64,000 nt of DNA from the NCBI GenBank assembly GCA_028284465.1, contig JANQRR010000024.1, forward strand, positions 16,061-80,060. The letters are read 5' to 3'. Shown here piece by piece: positions 57,111-64,000 of the stretch. Positions within the stretch are counted from its first letter, which is position 1; every line of letters begins with the position of its first letter. The translations under genes were made by a program, and so were the position numbers. The stretch is from Gammaproteobacteria bacterium. Its GTDB lineage: Bacteria; Pseudomonadota; Gammaproteobacteria; JAJFKO01. The notes under the pieces were generated by a model. That model saw only the letters and a list, made by a program, of their open reading frames with translations. It made no database searches and was not told where the DNA came from.

Positions 57111-57335
57111 GTCATTGCGACCGCGACTGCGAGCGAAGCGCGGCAGGGGCGGGAAGCAATCCAGAAATATTAGCTTAGAAACTTTCTGGATTGCTTCGTC
57201 GTTGCACTCCTCGCAATGACAGCACTGACATTTTCAAATTTTACTACCTCGTCATTGCGAGCGTAGCGAAGCAATCCAGTAAATTTATCGTACTCTGATC
57301 CTGGATTGCTTCGTCGTTACACTCCTCGCAATGAC
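57111..57335. repeat. Two consecutive REP pairs
   Basis: Arms at 57111-57164 (long GC-rich left), 57186-57220 (right, GTCGTTGCA), 57251-57279 (short left, GCGTAGCG core) and 57301-57335 (right, GTCGTTACA). The stretch linking the pairs (CACTGACATTTTCAAATTTTACTACCTC) resembles that at 54.98 kb in pieces. It fills most of the 540-base gap after the HpnD-like gene. Confidence 0.87.
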
Positions 57336-57450
57336 GGGGAAAATAATAAAAAATTTCTCAGAGTTATTTATCGGGGGAAAAATAATAAAAATATCCCAGA
57401 AATGCAATGACGGGAAAAATTAATGAAAATGTCCCAGAAATATTTATTTT
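57335..57450. repeat. Three degenerate tandem repeats of about 39 bases
   Basis: Three units, each opening CGGG(GG)AAAA and ending in a CCCAGAAAT-like tail, start at about 57335, 57372 and 57411. They follow the last REP arm. The rest of the gap to 57560 is very AT-rich and shows only the Shine-Dalgarno sequence AGGAG before the next gene. Confidence 0.65.
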
Positions 57451-57569
57451 GTCTCTTGATTATTATACTTAATTCTATTTACACTATTTCTACTGATTTT
57501 TATTTTCTATTTAAATAATTACAACAACTACAATAATAAAAATTAACTTTCAGAGGAGATAAGTTGCTG

Positions 57570-58046
57570 ATGAGAAGCATATCAATGGCGTTTTACGCTA
57601 ATGTACTTTTGGGATGTTTATTGTTATCAAGCGGATCAACATTCGCATCGAGCTGGCCTATTTTTTCGATCCCGACAGCGCAGCAGATCCGATCATTATT
57701 GCAAAATAATCATTGTCCTGCTGGCAAAGCAATGATTGCGCCGGGAGCAAAATTGGAAATTGTTAATCGCTATATTTATCATCCACCGTGGTATTGGGTT
57801 TATACCGGTAATGCGCAATGCCAAGCGAAGATAGCACCGATCAACTACCGTAGCTATCAGCAAACCAGTCATTTTTATCCGGGAAAGATTATCATTAATT
57901 ATGGTGACGATCATAAACATTATAAAGATGATCATAACACGTATTATCAGTTTACTTTTTACATCCCTAAGGATCATTGGGATTGTGGAATAATGCAAAT
58001 GGCTAATCATTCATTGCAAATCGCTTGCGCGCAAGACGTTAAATAG
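57570..58046 (+). CDS. Small secreted protein of unknown family
   Basis: About 158 residues. The N-terminus is a Sec signal (ANVLLGCLLLSSGSTFASS, cleavage near FASS). The mature part is rich in Tyr, His and Trp with four Cys (HCPAG, QCQAK, DCGIM, IACAQ) that could form two disulfides in the periplasm, and a His/Asp-rich patch (YGDDHKHYKDDHNTYY) that could bind metal. A TTG two codons upstream has closer spacing to AGGAG and is an alternative start. Family not recognised. Confidence 0.65.
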   Translation: MRSISMAFYANVLLGCLLLSSGSTFASSWPIFSIPTAQQIRSLLQNNHCPAGKAMIAPGAKLEIVNRYIYHPPWYWVYTGNAQCQAKIAPINYRSYQQTSHFYPGKIIINYGDDHKHYKDDHNTYYQFTFYIPKDHWDCGIMQMANHSLQIACAQDVK

Positions 58047-58074
58047 AGAATGGCCGACAATTGTCGGCCATTCT
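58047..58074. terminator. 28-base perfect palindrome, probable bidirectional terminator
   Basis: AGAATGGCCGACAA pairs with its exact complement TTGTCGGCCATTCT around a central AATT. It lies between convergent genes ending at 58046 and 58106. There is no long T tract on either side, so termination efficiency is uncertain. Confidence 0.6.
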
Positions 58075-58105
58075 GCAAGCTTTCTGCTTATACTCTGGTA
58101 CTTTG

Positions 58106-60166
58106 TTACAAGGAAGAACCCAAAGAAGAAGAAGAAGTAGGAGGATCATAAGGAGGAGGATTAGAAGTACTGTAATCTTCTGTGACTGTGGTGGTGGTGG
58201 TAGTGGTGGTGGTGGTGGTGGGACCCTTTACATCACGTTGTTGCGGTGGTTGCTTCGGTGCTGCAGGATCAATAGTACCTATTTTTCTTGGTAATGTCAG
58301 ATCTTGTTCACTAAGACATGTATTTATAGCCTTTAGTATCGCTGGATCTTCCGGCACATAGTTTTTCCAAAGTAGTGTGGTGATCGTATAAGGTTTAACA
58401 ACAAGATATTCATCTATGATGTCAAGCATAGATTTCGCATGCGTAGCTGGATTGCCCATAGAGTTACCAGTTGACGTTAGTAGTTGATGATAATCAACAA
58501 ATTCCGAATCAGACATTAGAGACACAGTAATATCTCCGTTCAATCTGATCTCTACCCATCTATCAACGTACCCAATATCTGCTCGTTTCAATGCGTGCTC
58601 AAGTTTAACACCTGCAGTACGTTTTTTTCCTCTTTGCTCCGTTAGCACTTTATTCTGCGCGTCGATTACTTGTCTTACTTTTATTCTTCCTGCTGTTCTT
58701 TCTGATTCTATGACATTTTTCCTAAATTCTTTTAATTTTTCTTGAGCACCGTTAATTTTTTTCGTTACCCCAACAAGAAGCAAATCATAATTTTTCTTAG
58801 TTATCTCGTCAATACTAACGTCAATTACTTCTATGGCTTTTACCAAATATTCTTTTAATTTTACTTGAGCAGCCTGTATACCTTGCTTGTCTCCAAGAAG
58901 AAGCCTGTTATATTTTTGCTGATTCATCTCTTGAGGACTAACATCCATACCAGCAAAATCAACGGAATTAATATCAACGGTCTCTTCTTCTTCATCTTCG
59001 TCTGAGCTTGTGCTGTAATCATCATCACTCTCTATTTGTTTACCTTTCTTAGACGCTTTTTCTTGCTTTTTAACCTCTTCTTCTCGCTGTGCAACCTCTC
59101 CTTCTAGCTCTTCAACATCTCTTTCTCGCTGTGCAACCGCTTCTTCTCTCTGCGAAAGCTCTCCTTCTCTCCCATCAAGCCCTCTTGCTCTCTCTTCAAG
59201 TCCTTCTCCTTGAGTTTGAAGTGCTTGTTGTTGCTCCTGGATCTGTCGCGCTAAACTTCCTACTTCAGACTTTTGCCTGCCCAAACTTTTTGTTTGTTCT
59301 ATAAGTTTATTTTCTTTTAAGTCAAGACGTTTTTGTTTTGATTCAAGGCTCTGCTCTTTAGTAACAAGCTCTTCTGTAAGCAGTTCATTTAATGTTGACT
59401 TTTCCTGCAACTCTTTTTGCTGCTCTTCAAAAGCTCGCTGTTTTTCTTCTAATTCATCCTGCTGTTCCTGAAGCTGCTTCTGTTCAGCTTGCAACTGAGT
59501 TTGAGATTCTTCAAGAGTTTGTTTTTTTGAAGCAAGTTCTCTTTGTGCTTTCTCCACCGCTTCTTCCCGCTCTCCTATACCCCCGAGCTTTTCATTAGCT
59601 TTGGATAGTTCTTGTTGCGTTTCTTCTAGTGTCTCTTTAGTTGTTAGTAGTTCTTTTTTCTTAGCCTCAAATTCTTCACTAACTGCAGCTTTTTCTTGGT
59701 TTACAGCTTCAATGGCTCGCTCATGCTTTTCTTTCAGTTGGCTGATTTCTTGCTCATGTCGTTCATTAAATACTGTTCGCTCTTCTTCTATTGCTTGTTC
59801 TTGTGCTTCACTATGCTGTTGTTTAAGTCGTTGTTCCTGCTGCTTAAGCGCTTTTTCATGCTCTTGTTCAAGTGCTTGTTTCTGAGTCTCAAATTCTTTC
59901 CCAGCTTTTTCCAGCGCTTCTTGTAGTGCTCTTTTAGCAGTTTCCTGAAGCTCTGTTTGTTTGGTTTGAAGCGCGGTTGTATGAACTCCTTGTAATGCTG
60001 TTAAAGCGGTTTCAAAAGTGGCCTTCATAGCGGCTAAAGCTTTAGCCACTTCAGTTTGATTCCCGGTAAGTTTTTTCGCCTCAGTTTCAATTTTTTTTAA
60101 AGCTTTTTCAAATTTCCCACCTTGTTCCTTTAGCGTTTCCTCAACTGTTGCTGGACCTCGTTTCAT
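58106..60166 (-). CDS. Coiled-coil protein (686 aa) with poly-Thr tract and PPPY motif, effector candidate
   Basis: Start chosen at the ATG preceded by AGGAG (60166); a longer frame adds 15 unlikely residues. Residues about 5-415 are an almost continuous Glu/Gln/Lys coiled coil (repeats such as EELEGEVAQREEEV). An acidic linker (SDDDYSTSSDEDEEEE) leads to two similar 35-residue units (QQKYNRLLLGDKQGIQAAQ and KKNYDLLLVGVTKKINGAQ) around 440-510, then a mixed domain, eleven Thr in a row encoded by a GGT-type triplet tract (58187-58219), and PPPY at 670-673 near the C-terminus. PPxY binds eukaryotic WW domains, so a host-facing role is plausible. No signal peptide. No family recognised beyond coiled coil. 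Confidence 0.72.
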   Translation of the reverse strand: MKRGPATVEETLKEQGGKFEKALKKIETEAKKLTGNQTEVAKALAAMKATFETALTALQGVHTTALQTKQTELQETAKRALQEALEKAGKEFETQKQALEQEHEKALKQQEQRLKQQHSEAQEQAIEEERTVFNERHEQEISQLKEKHERAIEAVNQEKAAVSEEFEAKKKELLTTKETLEETQQELSKANEKLGGIGEREEAVEKAQRELASKKQTLEESQTQLQAEQKQLQEQQDELEEKQRAFEEQQKELQEKSTLNELLTEELVTKEQSLESKQKRLDLKENKLIEQTKSLGRQKSEVGSLARQIQEQQQALQTQGEGLEERARGLDGREGELSQREEAVAQRERDVEELEGEVAQREEEVKKQEKASKKGKQIESDDDYSTSSDEDEEEETVDINSVDFAGMDVSPQEMNQQKYNRLLLGDKQGIQAAQVKLKEYLVKAIEVIDVSIDEITKKNYDLLLVGVTKKINGAQEKLKEFRKNVIESERTAGRIKVRQVIDAQNKVLTEQRGKKRTAGVKLEHALKRADIGYVDRWVEIRLNGDITVSLMSDSEFVDYHQLLTSTGNSMGNPATHAKSMLDIIDEYLVVKPYTITTLLWKNYVPEDPAILKAINTCLSEQDLTLPRKIGTIDPAAPKQPPQQRDVKGPTTTTTTTTTTTVTEDYSTSNPPPYDPPTSSSSLGSSL

Positions 60167-60352
60167 GATTATATTTCTCCTACATATGAGATTAATTATT
60201 GATTTCACCACCCAAGATTCGGATAAAAATAATGCAAATTGAAAACAATTATTAAAAATTACTTATTTTTATCGCTTGAAATGACGATCTATGATAACAT
60301 ATTAATCATAAAAGTACATATTTTTATTTAAACATTGTGAAGTAGACATATC

Positions 60353-62290
60353 ATGGATATATTTACACAAAATGTTCAAAAAACAGTCAGTTCTGGGCGC
60401 CCTGATCTATTATATGACGCTTGGAAGAAGGGCAACAATGATAAAGATAAAAAAGCATTTGGTGCCGAAGCTCAAAAAATCTTTAACGCAGGCATAAATA
60501 TTCGTGACTTTATTCCCTTCACTGAACAATCACTTAAAAAGCTTCGTGAGATATTAAATGCATTCGACGCTGATATTGATAATGCTTTATGTAGCCTTGA
60601 AAAATCAGAAATAACAATAACAGAACAACTAAAAAAACAGATTAAACAAAATTACCGAGAACATGCTTTAAATATGGCATTAAAATATGTCACAACAGAT
60701 ATTATTATTCATCAAAAACTAGTAAACACTTTAGCATTCTTGTTGAAAGAAATTAATAAAGAAACTTCCTTCCCTACTATGCAAAAGGTTCGAAAAAAAA
60801 TTGCTAAACCACTGCAAGGGTTACCAGAAGAAAATATAAACGCACTTGATGCTAAATACATATTAAATTCTGATCCTATTGTTCCTATTGATACAATTGA
60901 TGAATATATCGCTAAAGTTCATGACCTTAATAGTAGTTCAGCTTCATCCGATTGGCACCCTATAATCAAAATTGATTACAGTGAAGAAGCTTCGAAACAG
61001 AAACAATTTTTCGTGGCGATTTCGCAATTGAAAAATGGCCATACTTATCTTCTTGTCGGCTATCAGACAATCAATAAAACAACAGGTGATTTTAAAACAC
61101 ACATTTTAGCTTCAATCGGTAAGCAATCGAAATACGGCTATAAAAATAAACATTTACGCGGTCTTTTTACAATGTCTGAATCATGTGTGAAAGATGAAGA
61201 TATTATTAAAACAAATAAACAAATCAGTAATAGAACGTTTGATCAATCAACGAAAAATAGTCCCGTTGAAATAGCATATAAAGCTTATGAAATCACTGCT
61301 AAAGAATATTTTGAATTTATTGAGCAGGTAGAATCTGGCAAAATACCAACAGATGATAAAAGTGGTATTACTTATTACAAGCCTATTAAAAAAGAAGGTA
61401 CAAATAATACAAAACTTACTCTTGCTCATACAGGTGATCTTGTTTTACCGAAAAAACAACAAAATCAAATTAACTTAAAGGATAGTAAAAAATATAGCAA
61501 AGCACTATCAACGTTAAATTATATTTGGACTGATTGTTGCAGAGGAGCCCTTTGTCTTTTATATCTTTTATTTAATATCATTGATCCTATGTTAAGCCCA
61601 CATTTTTATAAGGTCCGCTTAACCGATACTCTTGAGTATCAAAATGGGAAAGTTTTAGGTCGCAAAGGGCCGGATGGACGACTAGCGCCACTCATTATTA
61701 GTGCTCGACCATTTGTACCAAGAAAAGAATTTACGCCGAATTCAACTCAGCACCGAGAATATGAAGCAAAATGCATGGCGTTGCAGCTAATATGGGATTG
61801 CATGACAGACATTCGTTATACTACTTATGACAAAATAATTAGAAACAATGAAACTGATCTCAAAGCTAATAACAATCTTAACGGTTCCAAAACCGCTAGT
61901 TTTGATGAATACTGGAAAGACTTTGAAAGTTTAAAAAACCGAAAATTAAAAATTTGGGATGGTTTATATCGCCAAATTGTTGACGATATTGTAAAAGGAG
62001 ATTCACGAAACCTCACAGATCTTATTAGGGACTGGAAGAATGACTCGCAACATTCAAATGATCTTAAACTATTAACTACTCGAAGACGGTTTGGTATATT
62101 TCCATTTAAAACTCGTTCAGCCCGCACTATAAAGCGGCTTGAAGATTTGGAAACTGCACTAGAAGAAATAAAACAAGTTGAAGCAAAACAATCTGTTGCA
62201 AAGACTATTACAAATACAGCTATAGATATAACAAATAGTAATAATGATAATAACGCGGAATCTGGTACTGCTATGCAGCCTGTACGTTAG
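60353..62290 (+). CDS. Unknown 645-residue protein, effector candidate
   Basis: No family recognised. Residues 1-160 are helical (DLLYDAWKKGNNDKDKKAF, ALNMALKYVTTDIIIHQKL). Residues about 195-270 look like a beta-rich unit (FFVAISQLKNGHTYLLVGYQ, KTHILASIGKQSKYGYKN). A Cys/Trp hydrophobic patch follows near 390 (YIWTDCCRGALCLLYLLFNII). The C-terminal part is helical with a basic stretch (TTRRRFGIFPFKTRSARTIKR) and an Asn/Ser-rich tail (ITNSNNDNNAESG). No signal peptide. It is divergent from the coiled-coil gene across a 186-base AT-rich gap and is followed by a REP arm. Effector role is inference. Confidence 0.65.
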   Translation: MDIFTQNVQKTVSSGRPDLLYDAWKKGNNDKDKKAFGAEAQKIFNAGINIRDFIPFTEQSLKKLREILNAFDADIDNALCSLEKSEITITEQLKKQIKQNYREHALNMALKYVTTDIIIHQKLVNTLAFLLKEINKETSFPTMQKVRKKIAKPLQGLPEENINALDAKYILNSDPIVPIDTIDEYIAKVHDLNSSSASSDWHPIIKIDYSEEASKQKQFFVAISQLKNGHTYLLVGYQTINKTTGDFKTHILASIGKQSKYGYKNKHLRGLFTMSESCVKDEDIIKTNKQISNRTFDQSTKNSPVEIAYKAYEITAKEYFEFIEQVESGKIPTDDKSGITYYKPIKKEGTNNTKLTLAHTGDLVLPKKQQNQINLKDSKKYSKALSTLNYIWTDCCRGALCLLYLLFNIIDPMLSPHFYKVRLTDTLEYQNGKVLGRKGPDGRLAPLIISARPFVPRKEFTPNSTQHREYEAKCMALQLIWDCMTDIRYTTYDKIIRNNETDLKANNNLNGSKTASFDEYWKDFESLKNRKLKIWDGLYRQIVDDIVKGDSRNLTDLIRDWKNDSQHSNDLKLLTTRRRFGIFPFKTRSARTIKRLEDLETALEEIKQVEAKQSVAKTITNTAIDITNSNNDNNAESGTAMQPVR

Positions 62291-62304
62291 AAATTCTGAT
62301 AATC

Positions 62305-62340
62305 CTGGATTGCTTCGTCATTACATTCCTCGCAATGACA
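62305..62340. repeat. REP-like repeat, single arm
   Basis: Right-type arm beginning CTGGATTGCTTC and ending CTCGCAATGACA with a GTCATTACATT core. It starts 14 bases after the 645-residue gene stop and ends 20 bases before an orphan coding remnant. Confidence 0.85.
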
Positions 62341-62360
62341 AGATTACAAGTATCGTTTAG

Positions 62361-62534
62361 GCTGAAAAATCCGGCGTTGTATTTTCAGTTGGTGAAAATC
62401 CAAGCCAGGCTGAGAAAATATATAATACTGTTATACGAGAAAAAACTTCTTTCACAACAATGCTAAAGAAAGCATCCCCAGAAAACAGCAACACTACTTC
62501 ATCTAGCTCACCGTTACCAAGTTGTCGTAGGTAA
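62361..62534 (+). pseudogene. C-terminal remnant of a lost gene
   Basis: A + frame with no start codon near its beginning and a TAG just before it encodes about 57 plausible residues (AEKSGVVFSVGENPSQAEK ... TSSSSPLPSCRR) and ends in TAA. The composition (helical start, Ser/Pro tail) resembles the C-termini of the unknown proteins around it. It directly follows a REP arm, so a gene may have been cut by rearrangement there. A 79-codon minus-strand frame covers the same place and is less protein-like. Confidence 0.35.
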
Positions 62535-62580
62535 CATATCGATATATCAACTGGATAATGCAAGCTAAAATAATTAAGCA

Positions 62581-63531
62581 TTATTGACTCATACATCGGA
62601 TAGAGTTATTGGAGTTTCTTCTTTGTTTTATTTCGTCAATGGCATGTTGTAATTTTTGTTGTTGTTGTGGACGAAGTTTTGTGGTAAATGCTTCAGCTTG
62701 TAATTTAGACTGTTTGCCATTTGCTAGAGAATAACGATGTTCTATCAATGCAGCCATTCGCATCATTTCATCACAGCCTTTAGCTTTGATATATGTTCCA
62801 GGAGCATTGCAGAATTTATCTAACATTTCTCCAAGTACTACGCTACTCGTACTTTTTGTTGGTTTGGCTTGAAACAAAGCGAAACAAGAACCTAAACAAC
62901 TTTTTGCAAACATAGATCCTGTTTTGCGTAATAACCTAGACAATCTTGAACTGTAAGAAACTGTTTGAGTTTCATCTTTGGCAATAAATGCTTGAGCGAT
63001 TGCAAACTGTGCATTAATATCACTTTTATGCCAGTCCCACATTCTCTTTAATACTTGCGGCTTAAAAGCTACTAAAAATTCATTATTCTGTTCGCAAAAA
63101 ACTTTAGCCGCTTTAGGCCATCTACACGCTAGTCGCGATGAAATATTGATAAATTTGGTTTTAAGCGGTGAAGCATTTGCAGCCTCCAATTCTATGTGTT
63201 GTTTGTTTTGGTAAAGCCACTTTGCTAATATTTCAGGAGAATATGTATTATTGTTTCCCCGTATTCTATTAAGTAATCCTTGCAAACAGAACGTCTGCGT
63301 TTCAAGCCTTTCAACCTGTTTGCTTACTATAATTAAAGCCTCCTCAAATGGTTTATTATTGAGAGCGCCTAGGGCAGCTTGGGCAGCCTGTGGTGTTGAT
63401 GTTGACGCATTTACGTGTTTAATTGCATGAGGATGTTTGCGACGACGCGAAACAGGCATATCTTCATCAGAGCCGATGAGTGGGAAAGATTGATAGTGTT
63501 GTCTGCTGCTTGACTTACTTTCTTTCTTCAT
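62581..63531 (-). CDS. Unknown 316-residue protein, effector candidate
   Basis: No family recognised. The first 55 residues are polar and basic (SVSRRRKHPHAIKH type), followed by a mainly helical body with Trp-rich segments (AKWLYQNKQHIEL, VLKRMWDWHKSDINAQF), a short hydrophobic Cys-containing patch (FAKSCLGSCFALFQA) and a Gln/Asn-rich C-terminus (RPQQQQKLQHAIDEI). No signal peptide. An AAGAGAATCAAT sequence precedes the ATG as a weak Shine-Dalgarno. It is flanked by a remnant on one side and hairpin repeats on the other. Confidence 0.62.
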   Translation of the reverse strand: MKKESKSSSRQHYQSFPLIGSDEDMPVSRRRKHPHAIKHVNASTSTPQAAQAALGALNNKPFEEALIIVSKQVERLETQTFCLQGLLNRIRGNNNTYSPEILAKWLYQNKQHIELEAANASPLKTKFINISSRLACRWPKAAKVFCEQNNEFLVAFKPQVLKRMWDWHKSDINAQFAIAQAFIAKDETQTVSYSSRLSRLLRKTGSMFAKSCLGSCFALFQAKPTKSTSSVVLGEMLDKFCNAPGTYIKAKGCDEMMRMAALIEHRYSLANGKQSKLQAEAFTTKLRPQQQQKLQHAIDEIKQRRNSNNSIRCMSQ

Positions 63532-63706
63532 TATTGATTCTCTTAAATTTATTGTTAATGATGGTATTTTATTAAGAAAAATGCGTAATGATTAAAAAGT
63601 GAACCTGGAGTTAGATAAAATCAAAAGATGATATTGTATGGGTTATCATCATGTTTTATACATTGACTATAAAGCATTGTACTACATTTTTACTACAAAA
63701 AGCAAC

Positions 63707-64000
63707 CTTTCTTGGCATGCAAATCTTATAAAAAAAACCTCATCTTTGATGAGGTTTTTTTTATAAGAATGGCGCGCCCGGAAGGATTGACGCGCGGCCT
63801 TCCATGGCCGCGCTCCCTGCGGGCGATGTGCTACGCACATCGTCCAAAATTGCTGTCCTGCAATTTTGTCGAACCTCCTGCATTTTGTTCGCTGCGCTCA
63901 CAAAATCGGAGTTTCGATCTTTCTTGGCATGCAAATCTTATAAAAAAAACCTCATCTTTGATGAGGTTTTTTTTATAAGAATGGCGCGCCCGGAAGGATT
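63707..64000. repeat. Hairpin-rich direct repeat, 212-bp period, running off the window
   Basis: Positions 63707-63788 recur exactly at 63919-64000 (82 of 82 bases, to the window edge). Each copy has a perfect 20-bp stem with TTT loop (63725-63767 and 63937-63979) containing AACCTCATC/GATGAGGTT and T/A runs, able to terminate in both directions. The unit continues with further hairpins: GCGCGGCC/GGCCGCGC, GATGTGC/GCACATC, CAAAATTGC/GCAATTTTG and ATTTTGT/ACAAAAT. On the minus strand GGAGGTTCGA and AATCCTTCCGGGCGCGCC look like the two halves of a tRNA T arm and acceptor end split by the middle hairpins. An 88-codon open frame here is a by-product. Confidence 0.8.

Noticed and set aside
59089..59926. 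Several Leu/Ser-rich open frames opposite the coiled-coil gene
   Set aside because: Antisense frames of Glu/Gln-rich codons stay open and give Leu/Ser/Phe-rich peptides; codon periodicity and the Shine-Dalgarno support only the minus-strand gene.
60212..60352. PmrA-type effector promoter boxes (spaced TTAAT repeats)
   Set aside because: I looked for the TTAAT direct repeat known upstream of Legionella/Coxiella effector genes; only isolated ATTAAT words are present in this AT-rich gap.
62357..62596. 79-codon open frame on the - strand
   Set aside because: The opposite strand has a more protein-like frame (remnant at 62361-62534), and this frame overlaps the 316-residue gene's 3' end without a usable start signal.
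63712..63978. 88-codon open frame on the + strand
   Set aside because: It runs through the hairpin repeat including terminator stems and a tRNA-like segment; its two ends repeat each other because the DNA does.

Overview
The window reads as chromosome from an AT-rich gammaproteobacterium, most likely an intracellular or host-associated member of the Legionellales. The evidence is a set of gammaproteobacterial gene neighbourhoods (aspS-yebC-ruvCAB-ybgC-tolQRAB-pal-cpoB-tRNA-Lys; bamD / rluD-pgeF; thiC-O-S-G-DE-F), a mevalonate kinase next to FPP synthase and two squalene-synthase-like enzymes, several large proteins of unknown function that resemble secreted effectors, and many copies of a REP-like palindromic repeat. 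The order-level placement is inference; no rRNA gene is present to test it.

Layout. 1-8.5 kb (+): end of an unknown gene, folD, a Sel1-repeat lipoprotein and a nearly complete thiamine operon (thiC, thiO, thiS, thiG, fused thiDE, thiF with a rhodanese domain), met from the other side by a stand-alone ThiE/TenI-like protein and a PuuC-like aldehyde dehydrogenase. 10-16.3 kb (+): a CoA-transferase, then a likely transcription unit of MFS transporter, nucleoside hydrolase and Nudix hydrolase, then a DASS/SLC13 anion transporter. 16.5-17.3 kb: an unknown two-helix membrane protein. 17.5-28.2 kb (-): tRNA-Lys, the Tol-Pal operon with an extra 105-residue gene between tolR and tolA, ybgC, ruvBAC, yebC and aspS. 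28.3-29.1 kb: a nest of REP sequences holding a GIY-YIG nuclease gene between perfect 37-bp inverted repeats, plus a 225-bp fold-back element; this separates aspS from fmdB. 29.6-33.3 kb (+): an SDR and a two-subunit 2-oxoacid:ferredoxin oxidoreductase. 33.5-41.9 kb (-): one 2826-residue protein with a complete SecA-type motor embedded in a much larger unknown protein. 42-44.6 kb: bamD (no lipobox), rluD, pgeF. 44.6-49.4 kb: two unknown genes, a VOC protein and another unknown gene. 49.5-53 kb (+): lexA with an unusual candidate operator, an exonuclease, and a FixL/FixJ-like two-component pair. 53-57 kb: isoprenoid genes ispA, mevalonate kinase-like and two squalene/phytoene synthase-like enzymes. 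57-64 kb: REP arrays, a small secreted protein, three large unknown proteins (one coiled-coil with a PPPY motif), a gene remnant and a 212-bp-period hairpin-rich repeat at the window end.

How it fits together. Housekeeping blocks (thiamine, Holliday-junction repair, cell envelope, isoprenoids) keep their ancestral order, and effector-like genes and repeat elements lie at the joints between them. The strongest candidates for something undescribed are the giant SecA-motor protein and the REP-bounded GIY-YIG element.
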